64,000 bases of DNA from Rhynchosporium graminicola (lineage: Eukaryota; Ascomycota; Leotiomycetes; Helotiales; Ploettnerulaceae), in NCBI GenBank assembly GCA_900074885.1, contig FJUW01000006.1, forward strand, positions 560,512-624,511, in the 5' to 3' direction. A program made the translations under genes and the position numbers. This document shows, piece by piece, positions 36,901-49,106 of this stretch. Each line of letters begins with the position of its first letter. The stretch's first letter is position 1. The notes below the pieces were generated by a model, which worked only from the letters and a program-made list of their open reading frames with translations, did not search any database and was not told the origin of the DNA.

Positions 36901-37245
36901 CTATTATTAGGCATGCAATGAATATGGAAGTGCATACATGGGGATGCCGAAGGTACAGGCACTGGATCAGGAGGGAATACTGTTTGCTTGAGAGTGTTTG
37001 AGTTTCCAGGCTGACTTTATACAAATACATATGTGTGTGCGCATTCTCTTGGCTCCAAGCATTTATGCCATCGCCGAGCCTGAATATATGCAAGCTAAAT
37101 TGACAGGTTTCGATCGGTGATAAGAGCTCTTGACCTGCGATCCGAAAAACATAAGATTATTGGTAATAATACTACAGCTGAATCAAGCCACTAGCCTAGT
37201 AGTGTCGTTGCTATTCAACCAACCTATTGATTGCATGTAGTTACG
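33971..37245. other. 3.3-kb spacer without a recognised gene
   Basis: It begins with the 3' UTR of the DPBB gene. Frames of 61-115 codons on both strands (for example 35379-35657, 36615-36962) show no domain or signal pattern and no credible splice partners. Composition is somewhat AT-rich but with CA and TG words intact, so not RIP-saturated. It may hold ncRNA or lineage-specific genes that I cannot see. Confidence 0.4.
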
Positions 37246-37369
37246 ACAGATGCGCGACAAGTTTCTCATTAGTGCTTTCAGACTTGTCTCGCCCGCGTCG
37301 AACCTGCACTACATAAATGTCACATGCTTCTCTTCTAGCGCTCTCCTGCTTCTATCAATATTGCCTCTC

Positions 37370-37585
37370 GATATTGCCTCTCGACATTGTCTCTCGGAAG
37401 TTCGATTTCAACTCTATAGCTTCGACTTGTACATCGATTACGAACCACTTCGAAATCAGCACTATATAAATAACCCCTGGTTCTACTCCACAGTCGTCCT
37501 ATTTTATATCGACACTGCCTCTCGAAAATCTCGATTTCAGCTCTATAGCTTTGACTTGTACATCGAATACGAACTACTTCGAGTC
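37370..37585 (+). repeat. Two diverged direct repeats
   Basis: About 80 bp at 37370-37453 recur at 37506-37583, sharing CTCGATTTCA(A/G)CTCTATAGCTT and GACTTGTACATCGA followed by TACGAAC. The first copy also begins with a short triplication of ATTGCCTCTCGA-like units. A 144-codon frame (37250-37684) spans both, but it has no recognised domain and may only reflect the repeat. Confidence 0.7.
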
Positions 37586-37684
37586 AAAGTCCAATACTTC
37601 TTACAGTACTCATCCCTCATCTCTCGTCACTTTAAAGTCATCTCCTCGTGCTTGAAACCCTCTCGCACCCCTGACCCTTGGTAG

Positions 37685-37989
37685 TCTTTCGACTTGGACG
37701 ACCTGTACATGTTACATAAAGACTCTACCATGTCCTGTAATAAGATGTCTGTTGCAGAGAAAAAAGCCACTTCTTTTGCGCAGAGTTAAGAGCTCGCGCT
37801 GTAAAGCTTGTCAAGACTCTTTCTCCCGCTGAGAAGGGAGAACAGATCGAGCCGAAAATGCCAGCCATTACTTCTCTGAATCCCTAACCAGAGGCCGAAC
37901 GGCTCCAGACCGGCCCCCTTATGCGTCTCGGTAAAGGTTAAGTCCTCCCAATGTTTTAAATCTATTCCTGGAAAACATGTTGATATTTC
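37685..37989. other. Spacer, nothing recognised
   Basis: Short frames with stops, no family. It leads into the degraded frames on the right. Confidence 0.4.
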
Positions 37990-39110
37990 ATGGGCTATAC
38001 TGGTGAGAATTCTTGTAATTCTACTTCGTTCGCCCAGATGGTGTTGTCTCCGGTTTGGTTCGACATGACCTGGCGCATATGAAACCTCCTACCAAAATTC
38101 AGCCTCAAGAAGTACCAGTGGCACGGTCGGCGAGCGACAATTTGGTTTCTCCGAGGAGAATCTGCCAAAGTTCGATGGATCCTCGGAGTTTATGAAGCAC
38201 AGATGGTCTACCGTGGCCACGGAATATGAGTTGACAATGTTGATGAATGGCACTGTAAGAGTACTAGGTAGGTGGCAGTTTCGCATCTATCTAGCAGACA
38301 CCATCAACAGTGGGACTGGCCTCATCATCAATCACTTTCTTCTATCACTCTCTTCAGGTTTCGGATCCTCCATGGCGCCATGTTTTACTCATACCACGAT
38401 TGCGAAAACCACCGGGATATAACCTGCACCTCGTTGTAACTCACGAGCCTGCAGGGACCTGAAAAAGATTGGTGCTGAAATTCCATATTCCAAACTTATT
38501 CGCTTCGACACCCGAGGTCAGGCATCCTTCAACAGCCCAGGTGGAATACATGCGTACGACCCGCTACGCAAGGGTCAGTACTTGATCCCCGGTCTGGAAT
38601 TCTAGAGCCCTGCGAGAGAGGAAAAAAGAATGCCATCGACCGCATGTTCTTCGGTAACCTAGACAAACCACGCCCCTTCCTTTTGAGTTGCGACCCCGCG
38701 GGCGACCTTCTTCCACCAGGTTGGACCCATCGACGCTTCCTTCATACAACACGTCAAAGTCGAGGGTTTATTCGAGATACTTTGGTCAGGTCATGATCCT
38801 GAGAAGTGTCCAATTGGCCTGCATACAATCCTGCCAAGCTACATTCTCACTGTCCTCAAGAACTGCCACCCCAACTTGAAAGCTCCACCGTCTTCCAGGG
38901 TAGATTTGCGAGACTTCGAGCACAGCTATAGGGGAGTCCTTTGCTCAAGACCGACGGAGAACAGATCATCATCACCATCTCCAATATTTTCAAGGCATTA
39001 CAGGACTTGAAGGTCCACAGGTCGTTTTAGAATGGGGTGGTGAAGTCCTTCTGAGTGATACTAATCACATCCTTTTCGCCTGCTCTCACAGAAACAAAAA
39101 AAAGCATTCA
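37990..39110 (+). pseudogene. Cluster of broken coding frames, family not recognised
   Basis: Several protein-like pieces on + lie in different frames. One at 38130-38280 contains FGFSEENLPKFDGSSEF; one near 38507-38605 contains FDTRGQASFNSPGGIHAYDP and ends at TAG; one at 38645-38790 contains FFGNLDKPRPFLLSCDPAG and ends at TGA; and one at 38800-38990 contains IGLHTILPSYILTVLKNCHP. The gaps do not close with plausible introns. Codon choice looks like a real gene. It may be a decayed lineage-specific gene or two. The last piece recalls leucine-rich or F-box-like text, but that is weak. Confidence 0.4.
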
Positions 39111-39167
39111 GTAAAGTTTGAATTTGATCATACAGCACACAGTCCACAGTCCACAACATACAAATAA

Positions 39168-41105
39168 TCAAATCGTACTCATCCTCGCAATCCCCACATC
39201 CGTCTCATCAATCCTCGGACTCTTCCCGTTAACATACAGCCAAAGCCTACTCAAATTCTTGACCTTGAATTGTATCTTCTCCCCCTCTTCTTTCTTTCCA
39301 TTCACTATCTTCCCCAGCCTCTGTGCCGAGATCCCACCAAACCTCCTTATTGTCGCAGGACTAAGCGGACTCATATCCTTAACCAACACACCTGTCTCGT
39401 CCTCGTTTTCGTTTTCCTCGATTGTAGTACCGTGGGCGCCGAGATAGGAGATAGTGAGTGTTTCGCGGGAAGATGTGACATCATCGGATATATCTATCTC
39501 TCTGCCACCATTCTGGCTGGGAATTTGAGTTTGGGATAATGCGTCGGTCTGGTTCTGATCGCCCAAACCGAGCTCGAGGATGGAATCCATGAAAGGATTC
39601 ATTCCTTCCCTCTCATCTGCGCCCCAAAAGCCAGAATCGCCTAGTCCGCCTTTGAGACCTCCAGTAACCGTGGACCTGACATCCACAGGCCTCAGAGGAA
39701 ACATCCCATCCAGATAATGCATATTCATCTGATGACCTTTTCCCTCCCTTTCGAACACTCTCCCCATAAACCTCGGCGCTGTCGGTCCGAGACTCATGTT
39801 CTTCGTGAAATACAAAACTCCCCAGCGGGCCACAAAATCGTATGTATGTGCATAATGCTCTATATACCGGATTGTTTTGCCGGAGGTGGATTCTTGGCGG
39901 GAGATCTGGCGATAGGCTGGGGGTTTGGGTTGGGCGGTTAGTTGTGATGGCTGTGTAGTTGTGGTTAAGGGCGTGAGAACACCATTAGTTCCAGATCTTC
40001 CTTTGAATTCGGACGAGGAAATGTCGTGTGTTTTATTCTGTGTAGGGGTTGCGCCAGTCGGTTCATGAAATCGTACACTGGCTGTCGTTTTCGTGATGGC
40101 CGGCACATTTGGGTGTCGCAAGGCGGCATGTTGGCTCAAAAGATGTAGATGCGGGTTATTGAAATGATTCGCCGCATTGCCAAATGTGTATACTTCCAGC
40201 TTAGCGAGTAAGTCCTGAGGTACTTCTTGCAGTAACCAGTCGATGATCAGACCCCCTTCAATACCGCCTTGTGAGTGCAGGATGAAGATCACTTTGGTGA
40301 GATGAGGTTGATAAAGAGTGGATTTCACAACGGCGTAGCAGTCTCGTACGTCTTGGGTGGCGTAGGTGAAATTTCGCTGGATGAGACATTGGATGACGTC
40401 AAATATGATTCCGTTTCTGGTGGAATGTTAGGATGTGTTTGAGCTTGCAAGACGGGAGATTGAGGGACATGGAAAGGGAAACTTACGTTCTATTATGTAC
40501 ACCGAGAATTGGGCGACCGAAAGTCAGGGCTAGTCGGTCAACGTTATTCTGTAGCCAGTTCCTCCTGTGAGGAGATCAGTAAGACGAAGAGTATTATGAA
40601 AGTATGACTATCGATGAGATGGACTTCATGATAGGGGCAAAACATACCCAACAGCAACACCATTCAGAAATATCCATTGCTCATGCTCATGTTCTTTTTT
40701 TGCTTCCGCGAATTCCGCCCTGCTCCCAACCACCGTCTTTGTCCCATTCAAAGCCGCACAGATAGCGTTATTGACAATTGCAAAAACGACCACCCCCGCC
40801 ACAACCGACCAGAGCGGAAACATGAGCCAGAATGGCACACTCAGAAGAAATGGCAATTGCATGATGATAAGTATGCTGTGCAGGAAGATGTCGTACAGAT
40901 TCCCCCATGATGGATAGAGTTCGCATAGGGGGCCAGAGAGTTGTGGTGTGAGAGGGAAGACTATGTACGGAAGGTACTTGTAGAATTGGAGCGCGGAGAG
41001 GATGTCCTGTTTCAAGAGGGAGAGGGGCGAGCTGGTGTATGAGTGTGGTGTGGTCGATTTACCGCCGACCTGGGAGCCGTAGAATTTAGTGTAGAACGAA
41101 GACAT
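39168..41105 (-). CDS. Membrane-anchored alpha/beta hydrolase (putative serine esterase)
   Basis: Three exons on - (41105-40648, 40564-40487, 40416-39168) with introns of 83 and 70 nt give 594 residues. The first exon has two adjacent hydrophobic segments (ILIIMQLPFLLSVPFWLMF and WSVVAGVVVFAIVNNAI), so the protein is probably membrane bound. The splice joins restore a conserved block: NGVAVGRNWLQNNVDRLAL, GRPILGVHNRTNGIIFD. The nucleophile elbow is ILHSQGGIEG with Ser227. ARWGVLYF, carrying the acidic candidate in YDFVARWG, and MNMHYLDGMF with a His supply the likely rest of a triad. The C-terminal ~150 residues are variable and low in structure. Substrate is unknown; lipid esters are a guess. 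A 386-codon frame inside exon 3 is only part of the protein. Confidence 0.85.
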
Positions 41106-42793
41106 TTGGATGGCTGTATGAGGAGGGAGTTGGGTCTGAATGTCTGTAGTTGGGTCTGAATGTCTGGTATCAGGTGATGAAATCTCAATCCACCGTTACT
41201 TGATGATGATTCTCATGGAGACAAGTAAAAGCAAATCACCATTCTCAACTCGATGATTGAAACATGAACAAATTATAGACTGAAATAGGGCAAACAACAA
41301 CGTAAGATGTCACAGTTCGCGAGATCCCCGAAGGAAGCGCGACCAGTCGTTATGAGTATAAGTAATACAGGATTCAGGCCCGCCGCACGCCGCCCACCGC
41401 CACACGCGACTGCCTCGCTGGCTGTGGTCCCGCCCTACAATCAATCCATCCATCCATCCCTGGGCGTCATCTTCAGGGCTGGGGGATCAGCCAAATGAGG
41501 TGTCTGCTGCTCACTCACCGTAAGTATGTATCTTAGCGGCTGAGGACATGGCGTCGTCCGCCATCAACTAACTGGCTCATCCCAATCATAATACTTCAAG
41601 ATCATCGGGCTGAGCGAGCTGATGTGAGGTGCACATGTTCAAGCCAAGTGATTACATATGTAACAGATTTGACCTGCTCAGAATGCTGTAAGGTGAGCAG
41701 GTAAGATTGAAGAGTCAGAGAGGTGTGGGATCTGTGTGGATTTGTCCTCGACAGCCACTCAGCCCGTCGGATACTGCTGTACAATGAGCTCGATCGAGAG
41801 ATGAAGGAATCAAATATCTCGCAGAAATAATCTTGTCTGCATTTAGATCGAGTTGAATAACTATGCTAGATCTATTCTGTACAGGTATTAATACCTACCT
41901 ACCTTACCTATTAAATCTCCCATTGTTAACACCTATCACGTGATAAGCAACCCTCACCATTACCCCCAGGACATCTCAGCCCGTATCCATCCGCCGAAAT
42001 ACCTTTTCGCTTGCGGGAAAAGAACAATGGCGATATATCGCGAGAGATAGCAGGGGTGCACCACGTGGGATTTTCATCTCAGCATCGTCTTCAAGTTCAA
42101 GCAACAGAAAGAAGTCTGCATGCAGTGTCTGCCTTCCTTCAAATCACTTCTTGCTTAGAATCATCTGCTTCATTAGAATCATCAGCAACGACTCTACGAC
42201 CTTCCAACTCATTCCTACTACCCCACACTTACCTAGATCACGAAGAAGATGCAGACTCAAAGTTCTGTACGGACGATGAGTTTCCAAAGCATACCTGCTA
42301 AGCAAATCTTGTAAAGGCCGTGTCTAGGTATTCGGTAGAACAACAATGCGGCTGACGGCGAAGTCAGATTCTATATAGCTCGTGATCGGGGTCTGGAGGT
42401 TTTTATGGAATGAAGAGAACGAGGCGTGTAGGAAGGCACGGATAGGATGAGTTGGTTGATATACCTAGTATATGTCTACATAGAACTGGAAGAGTGTCCC
42501 GGTGCTGTTGATAGTGATGAGCTTTACTGTAAGAGCAGAGGGATTGTTGTGATTTTCTCAATTTGTTATTTAACTCGGAAGTTTTGCGCGAGTTCTGTGC
42601 CTTTGTACAGGCTGTTCAGCCACTTTGTCTTTTCTTTTCTTTTCTTTTTCCTTTCCGACTCTATCCTCTCGTCTACTTTTCAACCGTCTACGTATGCACC
42701 CGCTAAATGCTATATAACGCCTGCAACCTTGGTTATGCCGGGATATCTTTCTTCCTCGTGTCCCCCGGTGACCTCGGGAAACAAACTGTGGCA
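41106..42793. other. 1.7-kb spacer between hydrolase and VPS41
   Basis: It holds the hydrolase promoter (left) and the VPS41 3' UTR (right), since both genes are on -. A 14-bp word TTGGGTCTGAATGT is repeated near 41130-41160. Small frames (42011-42301, 42447-42812) match nothing that I know, and the latter overlaps the VPS41 end antisense. Confidence 0.5.
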
Positions 42794-45700
42794 TCAGAAC
42801 AGCGCAGACTGAATCAGCCCCTCCCTCCCGCTCGTACAAACCGGACAACCATCTTTAATCCTATCCCTCAACAACCTCGCATGCGTGACTTTAGCACCAA
42901 CACTATGCGTAGCGCTCCACTCCCCATATTCATCCAGGCCACCCTCAGGCGGTGTCACAAGTGCCTCTCTCCCATTCCCCTCACCCTCGCCGTCACCGAG
43001 TCCCAAAAGATGAGTCAGGTGGAACACGTGTCCGCATGCGAATCCGACCAAAGTCTCCCCTTCCCAGTCACTAAATGGCTTCCTACAGCCTACACAGTGT
43101 CCCGGTTCCGGAGGTTCCGGCTCATCCTTGTTCTCGATGAACTCCTTCGCTGCTATTTTGGAGGATACGGCGCCATCTACAGACATTGAAGCGTAGGTAG
43201 GAACATCGGAGGTTTCGACATCGATGTGCTGCCCCTTTTTGCGAACGACGTCAAACTTTACACCTTTCCTTTGACCGGATCGAAGAGTGGTTTGAGCGAG
43301 AGCGACTTCACCGCGCAGAACCCTGGCGACGCCTAAAGAAATGGAGTGTTGGATCTCATATTCCTTGATCATTCTCCCCAGTCCATCTTTCAGACCTTCG
43401 ATTTCGAGACCTTCGGGAATGCGGCGCACAAGTTTTATGGGGTTGATAGCCGTCCCGACTTCTTCTAACAAACCACGGATAAAACGAGGCTTATCCATGG
43501 AGTAATCCAGCAAATCATTCCATAATTCGAAGTCGTCTTGTTGTTTCGCGAAAGCAATGGCTTGGCTAACGTCGCGTAAGCGGTCGATGATTAGCGTCAA
43601 GGCGCGTTTTGTCTGTCCCGTTTTGGAATAAAGATAAACCAATTCCGGAATGTAATCTTTCTCCTCACACTCCTGCGTTGCTTTTTCGAATGTGTAAAAA
43701 GTTGATGATTTGAGGAAGTCCATGAGTAGGTCGCGATCGTACATCGCAAAAAGATGGACTGCTAGATCAGCTAAGTCGTCCACTAGAGATTTGCTTTCCG
43801 CCACCAGCCGTTCGCGAGATTCGCCTTGATGTTCTTCGATTCCATCGCCCTTCCATAGGGAGGATACGTAGAAGAAGAGGTATAACGTCATGTTCTTCTC
43901 TTGCAACTGGCTCACCACAACCTGCGGGCTCACAAGGCCATGCTGCGCCTCATCAACCAGCAATTGCACAGCTTCTTCCGTCGCGTCTCTTAGTTCCTCA
44001 ATCGGCGCGCTTCGGATCTGCTCTTTACTCACTCTCAACATAATCAACCCAGGGATATCATCTGCGACAGCGTCGACTAAATGATGTTCCTTGATCAAAG
44101 CCATAGCCATGTCGGCATCTTGGAGCTTGATATAGCATTTCAGCGCTTCTCGTGATCGTCCCGCCGAGACATGCAACTTCCCCAACGATTCCATTACGAT
44201 GCGCCAATCTCGACCGATTTCTCCGTCCTCGATGCTATCTTCGCGGACATCCCGGTATTTGAGCTGGTTCTCTAGAACGGTGGTTACGGATTTGATGTCG
44301 AAGAGGTCGGGTGGCCATTGATCCAGCAGATCGCGTATCCTGGGTCGATTGCGGGCTGCGTAATGCCCTAGAATGACTTCGTAAATTTCAGATTTTAACG
44401 GAGGGCGTAGTTGTGTCGTGGGTATATAATTGGTGATCTCGTCGAATTTTCCCGCGCCTACGAATGTGTATACGTATTCCTCCCATTGCTGAGCAGTTCC
44501 AAGAACTTTCCCACAGACTTTCCCGGCTTCTATCCAGTCACCGGCTTTGATCAGTTGCTGGATCCAGAGCTCACCGACTCTGCGCTTCTCTTTCTCGACC
44601 GCTGAATTGATGAGTTTAGAAGCTGAATTGACTGTTGATGCGTCGTCGTAGAAATCATCACTTCCTTGTACAGAATCTGGTACACCAGGTCCAATGTCGG
44701 CGAGTCTTTCTGGTGATAAAGAGATGACTTCTGGATGCTCATCAATCAGTTCCCATGCCTCTTGATTTTTCTCATGGTCTAACAACCACGAAAGATGATC
44801 AGACAGATCTCGTTTCGTCGCCAATATACAGTCGTAAGGACTTTGTATGAAGATCTTCATTCCCGGCACGGCGATGTGTGGATGAGCAGCAGGTGATCGC
44901 AGACCAACCTTTGTTCGGGCACTACTAGCAACACTTTGCTTTGCATCTGATCCTTTACTGCCATTACTGTGAACACTGGCACTCGAGCTGAGAAGAGTCG
45001 TCGCATTGATCGTAGCATTCCACATCCCACTTCCCATGCCGGCCAAAGCCTCCAATGTTCCACGGGATGACTGAGAAGCAGGCGCAGCACGTGCAGCTGG
45101 GAGGACCCCCAAATGGTAGTCAGTTGCTGATAATCGCTCATACCGGCTGACAGTGAGTGTATCCGTATCCACTTCCTGGGAAGAATTGAGATCGATAAGA
45201 CGAAGCTCTGGTGATTTGGCATTCTGCCGCCTTCGTATACCGCCTCGTGGTTCACTACTTGTAGATGCTGTCGAGAGCTTCGATTTATGTCCTTTTGGCT
45301 GTTCATCTTCGTCGTCATCATCCGGCGATATGTGTGCAAGTACGAGAAGCAGAGTTGGGGTATATAAAGACAATCCAGAAATAATGCAGTCCATACGTAA
45401 ACTGGTCTGTCAGCATATTCAGCTTGAAGAATTCAGGAACTTACATTTTGATAATCTCAGGCTTCCCCAACGATCTTTCCCCAACATGTTTACCGACGCC
45501 AACGCCGCCCGGATGCACATTTATAATCCATATGGTTCCCCCCCATCCTACCACGAGCTTCTCTATTCTAGCGCTGTTTTTAGACGCCTGTTGTTTCAAT
45601 TTGGCTGTTGCGGGCGACGGGACAGAGTTCTCCCTCGCCTTATCATCTTCATCTGTCTCAAGACTCCGTTCATCAATCCATTCAGCTCGTCCTTTCCAAA

Positions 45701-46840
45701 CACCAGCCATTTCCTCCCATCCTTTATCCTGGGGTCGATCAACATGGCCAATTCGTTTCCAGGCAGACTCAAGATCCGAAGTATCCAGATGTAAATGCGA
45801 CCGCATAATTTTCACACCATGTTCATTGATCCAGACCACATATCTCCCTGATAATGACCATTTGATAGTACTAATCGTCCCCTCTCCCGAATGAAGCACA
45901 GAATCCTTGCCGGTGTTCCCACCAAGACCAATCGCACCCAGCCATCCTGAAGCAGTAGCAGCCGCCGTTCCGGTAGTCGTCGATTGCGATGCCCCTGCCT
46001 TTCCACCAATAGTCAAAATCAGATTCCCGGCTAGACCTCCAGATATGTATGTCCGATCATTCTTGTAATCCGGCGAAAGAGCCACAGCTTGTACCGGTCG
46101 TCCGAAATTCCGTAATTGTACGTCCTTTGCATCTACCAACGACTGCACGCAGACATTTCCGTCAATTGACGATGTTGCAATATATATGGCGTTTGAGGCT
46201 GTGTTGGGAACTAGATGTACTCGAGGCGTGCGGGGTGATGCTGCTGAGGCTTCGGAGGTTACTGATGGGCTTCCTCGCGGTGTCTGAGCCTGGGATACGA
46301 CTCTACTGACACCTTCTGGGACAGCATTGTTTAGTGGTGGAGGGAATGGAGATATCGAAATGCTGGACGTTGAAGCAGTATGGGCATGATATACTCGTAG
46401 GGGTTGGAAGGAGGGTAAGGATAGAACGTGCTTCAAGTACTGATCAGCACATTTTCCAGCATCTCAGTCCACATGGGGCCACTTACAATGTTGCCATTAT
46501 GTGTTCCAATGATCTTTAAATCACCATGTTCAGCACAACTCCAAAACGTCCCTCAGTCTCTGATGCAACCTACCATCTTATCTCCTCCAACCAAGAAAGC
46601 ACTCGTTGCATCTCCATTCCTATAAACCGGTGCCAAGTGGCTCGTCATTCGCGCATATTTCAACTTCGGTTCATCTTCCTCCTCATCCTCGTCCTCGTCA
46701 CCGTCGTCGGTTTCCTCTTCACTCTCTTCCACTGTATCCTCCTCTTTCCGCTCGTTTGTATCTCCATCTCCATCTTTCCATCTCTCCTCTGGCTTCTTGG
46801 ACGTTCCAGTGTCGCCCTGATCCGTAGACTCGTCGGCCAT
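42794..46840 (-). CDS. VPS41: Vacuolar sorting protein 41, HOPS complex subunit
   Basis: Four exons on - (46840-46574, 46513-46487, 46430-45445, 45401-42794) with introns of 60, 56 and 43 nt give 1295 residues. Exon 2 is a 27-nt micro-exon coding IIGTHNGNI, a conserved beta-propeller strand, so the splice plan is well supported. VPS41 is the Ypt7/Rab7-binding subunit of HOPS and tethers endosomes, vacuoles and AP-3 vesicles before fusion. An acidic tail (DDGDEDEDEEEDE) opens the protein, then a WD-like propeller to about residue 600, an alpha-solenoid with the clathrin-heavy-chain repeat (about 800-1050) and a C-terminal RING-H2-type finger: CVGCRKPF, FACGHVFHL and CPVC near 1279. Longer than the yeast protein because of Ser/Pro-rich propeller loops, as usual in filamentous fungi. 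It starts 332 bp from the divergent DUF155 gene. Confidence 0.95.
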
Positions 46841-47172
46841 GGCGGCGCACTGTGCTGCTTACATTTGGTGTTGATGTGCGAATGGGGAAGGCAGGTGGAC
46901 GTCAATGTCAACTTGGTCTGGAGCTTAGCTTGGCCAGGGATCTTAAGCTTGAGCTTAGCCGGAGCTCCAGTTTCTCCAGGCGGGCACTGACGCAGCCACG
47001 ATTTGATGTGGCTGATAAGGAAGGAAACGCCGCAGATCAGTGAGTGAAGCAAGGTACTGGAAATAGAAGTTCCATTGTTTATTAATCACAACACCATGGA
47101 ATGGTATACTTCAACGACACTCCTCCTTCCTCCCATGCAATTGACCTTATCAATTGACCTTCTGGCAGGATC
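46841..47172. promoter_or_regulatory. Shared divergent promoter, VPS41 and DUF155 genes
   Basis: Only 332 bp separate the two start codons, and the genes point apart, so this short region must hold both promoters. No TATA box is obvious. The left half carries a repeated AGCTTGAGCTTAGC-like motif (about 46920-46960). Confidence 0.6.
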
Positions 47173-48428
47173 ATGCAAAGCTTTGGCAAACAGGTCTTGG
47201 TGCCAAAAGCGCGGCAAATACTCAGCAATGGCACTCTACGACCCCAACCTTTGAGATGTCTACATGCAACAGCAATAGGACAATTTCCCCGAAAGCGGAA
47301 TTTCTTCTCCTCGAACGCCAATCTACAACAAGAGAGCGCCTCGAATAGACCAGCTGGAAATGCTCCCCCAACACAGAAACGAAAACCCATACGATCCCCA
47401 GCTGGAAAGACCTCCCTCCGCCGCGTCGCAGTAGAAGCTCAGCGCTCCCGCGAGAGCACCGCAAATAAGCAAGATGGGTTTGCAGGTAGGGAGGGAAGCA
47501 ACATAGTCACGGCAATCTCCGTAGCAGATACATTCGACATGGCAGCCGTCGCCAGTATCCTCCGATCTCATGGTTTCGCAATAGATCCAGACGCGACGGG
47601 GTTTGAGATAGAGCAAGTTGTTCACACGAGAGGCGTCAACAACGGCGACATCTTCGTCTTCCCTTCAGGGACTGTAGTCGCGTGGTCGCTACCTGAAGAC
47701 GTGGTGACGGATTTGGCTACAAAAATCCTTCTACCAGCAGCTGTCACTCCACATACGGGACAAGTAGAGTCGGAAGATCTGGAATACGCGGAAGATCCGA
47801 AACGGGAGAACAGTACTGTGAAGGGGGACTGCATCATTTTAGGGACGAAGGCTGGTTCGAACGGAGAGGTATTGGAGTATGTGCGGTCTATGGTAATGTA
47901 TGGATCGGTGCTGACTGAACTAGTTCTCGCATCGACACAACCCTCGCCAAAATCGCTTTCTCCTCGGGCCTCGCTCGATCAACAAAACTCGCAGTCTTAG
48001 AAACTATGTTAGGGAAATACGTCGAATCCACACGAGCGATACCCACCACCCTCTCTCGAGGTTCGAAACTACCTTTCAATCGAAAGTTCATGCTACAGAA
48101 AACAGGCGAGCTCTTAGAACTACGAGCCCAATTGAACCACTACTCTGAACTCACAGACTCCTTACCAGATCTGTTCTGGGACAGCAAACACGAACTAGGT
48201 CTCGAAGCCTACTACGATCAAGTGGGACGAGCCTTGGATGTTGGGGTAAGGATTAAAGCGTTGAATGAGAAGATGGATTATGCGCAGGAGATCGCGAGTA
48301 TTTTGAGACAGACCATGAGTGAGAAACACAGTATCCATCTTGAATGGATCATTATTATTCTCATTGCCGTAGAGGTGGGCTTTGAATTGAGGAGGGAGTG
48401 GAAGGAGAGGAAGGAACGACTGGAGTAA
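47173..48428 (+). CDS. Mitochondrial DUF155 protein, RMND1/Mrx10-like
   Basis: Two exons, 47173-47876 and 47924-48428, with a 47-nt intron (GTATGT donor, CTGAC branch, ACTAG acceptor) give 402 residues. The N-terminus is basic and amphipathic (KQVLVPKARQIL) with further Arg residues, fitting a mitochondrial presequence. The DUF155 domain covers about residues 115-380: AISVADTFDMAAVASILRSHG, GDIFVFPSGTVVAWSL, then across the splice IDTTLAKIAFSSGLARSTKLAVLE and LNRKFML-type text (LPFNRKFMLQKTGELLELR). A C-terminal hydrophobic segment (WIIIILIAVEVGF) should anchor it in the inner membrane, with a short charged tail. Human RMND1 and yeast Mrx10 act in mitochondrial translation or its membrane anchoring, so the role here is inferred by family. 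The unspliced frame ends at 48000 in a false stop. Confidence 0.9.
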
Positions 48429-48434
48429 GAAAGA

Positions 48435-48438
<4 letters not shown>

Positions 48439-48468
<30 letters not shown>
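48439..48468. repeat. (GA)15 microsatellite
   Basis: Perfect dinucleotide run 11 bp after the DUF155 stop codon, so within its 3' UTR. Confidence 0.95.
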
Positions 48469-48471
<3 letters not shown>

Positions 48472-48675
48472 TAATTTATCGGGAGATACGACAAAGAGAA
48501 ACTACTCTTCGGTGGCAACACCACCACCTTCAGCTTCAAGATGCCAAGGTTGAAAGATCGCACGTGTGCATTTGGATGGGGGCGTTCAGATAGATCAATG
48601 CTGATTGGCATTGGCATTGTGGTGTTCTTGGGGGAGAGATACCCCGCTCAATGTAGAAGTTGCCTCGGCCATCTC

Positions 48676-48710
48676 TCTCCTCTCCTCTCCTCTCCTCTCC
48701 TCTCCTCTCC
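48676..48710. repeat. (TCTCC)7 pentanucleotide repeat
   Basis: Seven perfect units, followed by a degenerate ACTCC. Confidence 0.95.
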
Positions 48711-49075
48711 ACTCCATCATAGGGTTGAGTAGAACGAACCTCACTATCACCCCACGTACGAAGTATTACTGCACTGGAGCGCTCAGCGTGCGTGGCGAGG
48801 CAAGAACCAAGATCTCGTCTACATACATGTACTTGGCAAAAGTCTTCTCTCGGGTTGGCTTTCAGCCCTTTCCTTGGCATTTTATCACCCTCGGCCTCTT
48901 GACTCGAGTTTGACGCAAGGTTGACGAAACAGGATATATCCCCCGAGGGTGCGTTTGGCTCTACAACTAGCTCTACCAGCTGGGGTTTCCACATTATGCT
49001 ATGTTACAGTATATCACAGGTGCGAGTCATAAATTCTGATAACTGGCTATATTTGGCATTCCTTTGTTCGTCTTC

Positions 49076-49102
<27 letters not shown>
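49076..49102. repeat. (CT)n microsatellite
   Basis: About 13 CT units, continuing as an impure pyrimidine tract to about 49140. Confidence 0.9.

Positions 49103-49106
<4 letters not shown>

Noticed and set aside
42447..43189. Plus-strand frames opposite the VPS41 RING end
   Set aside because: Shadows of the well-supported - strand gene.
45153..46990. Long + frames (up to 213 codons) opposite VPS41 exons
   Set aside because: Antisense shadows; the - strand gene is explained by conserved domains across all four exons.
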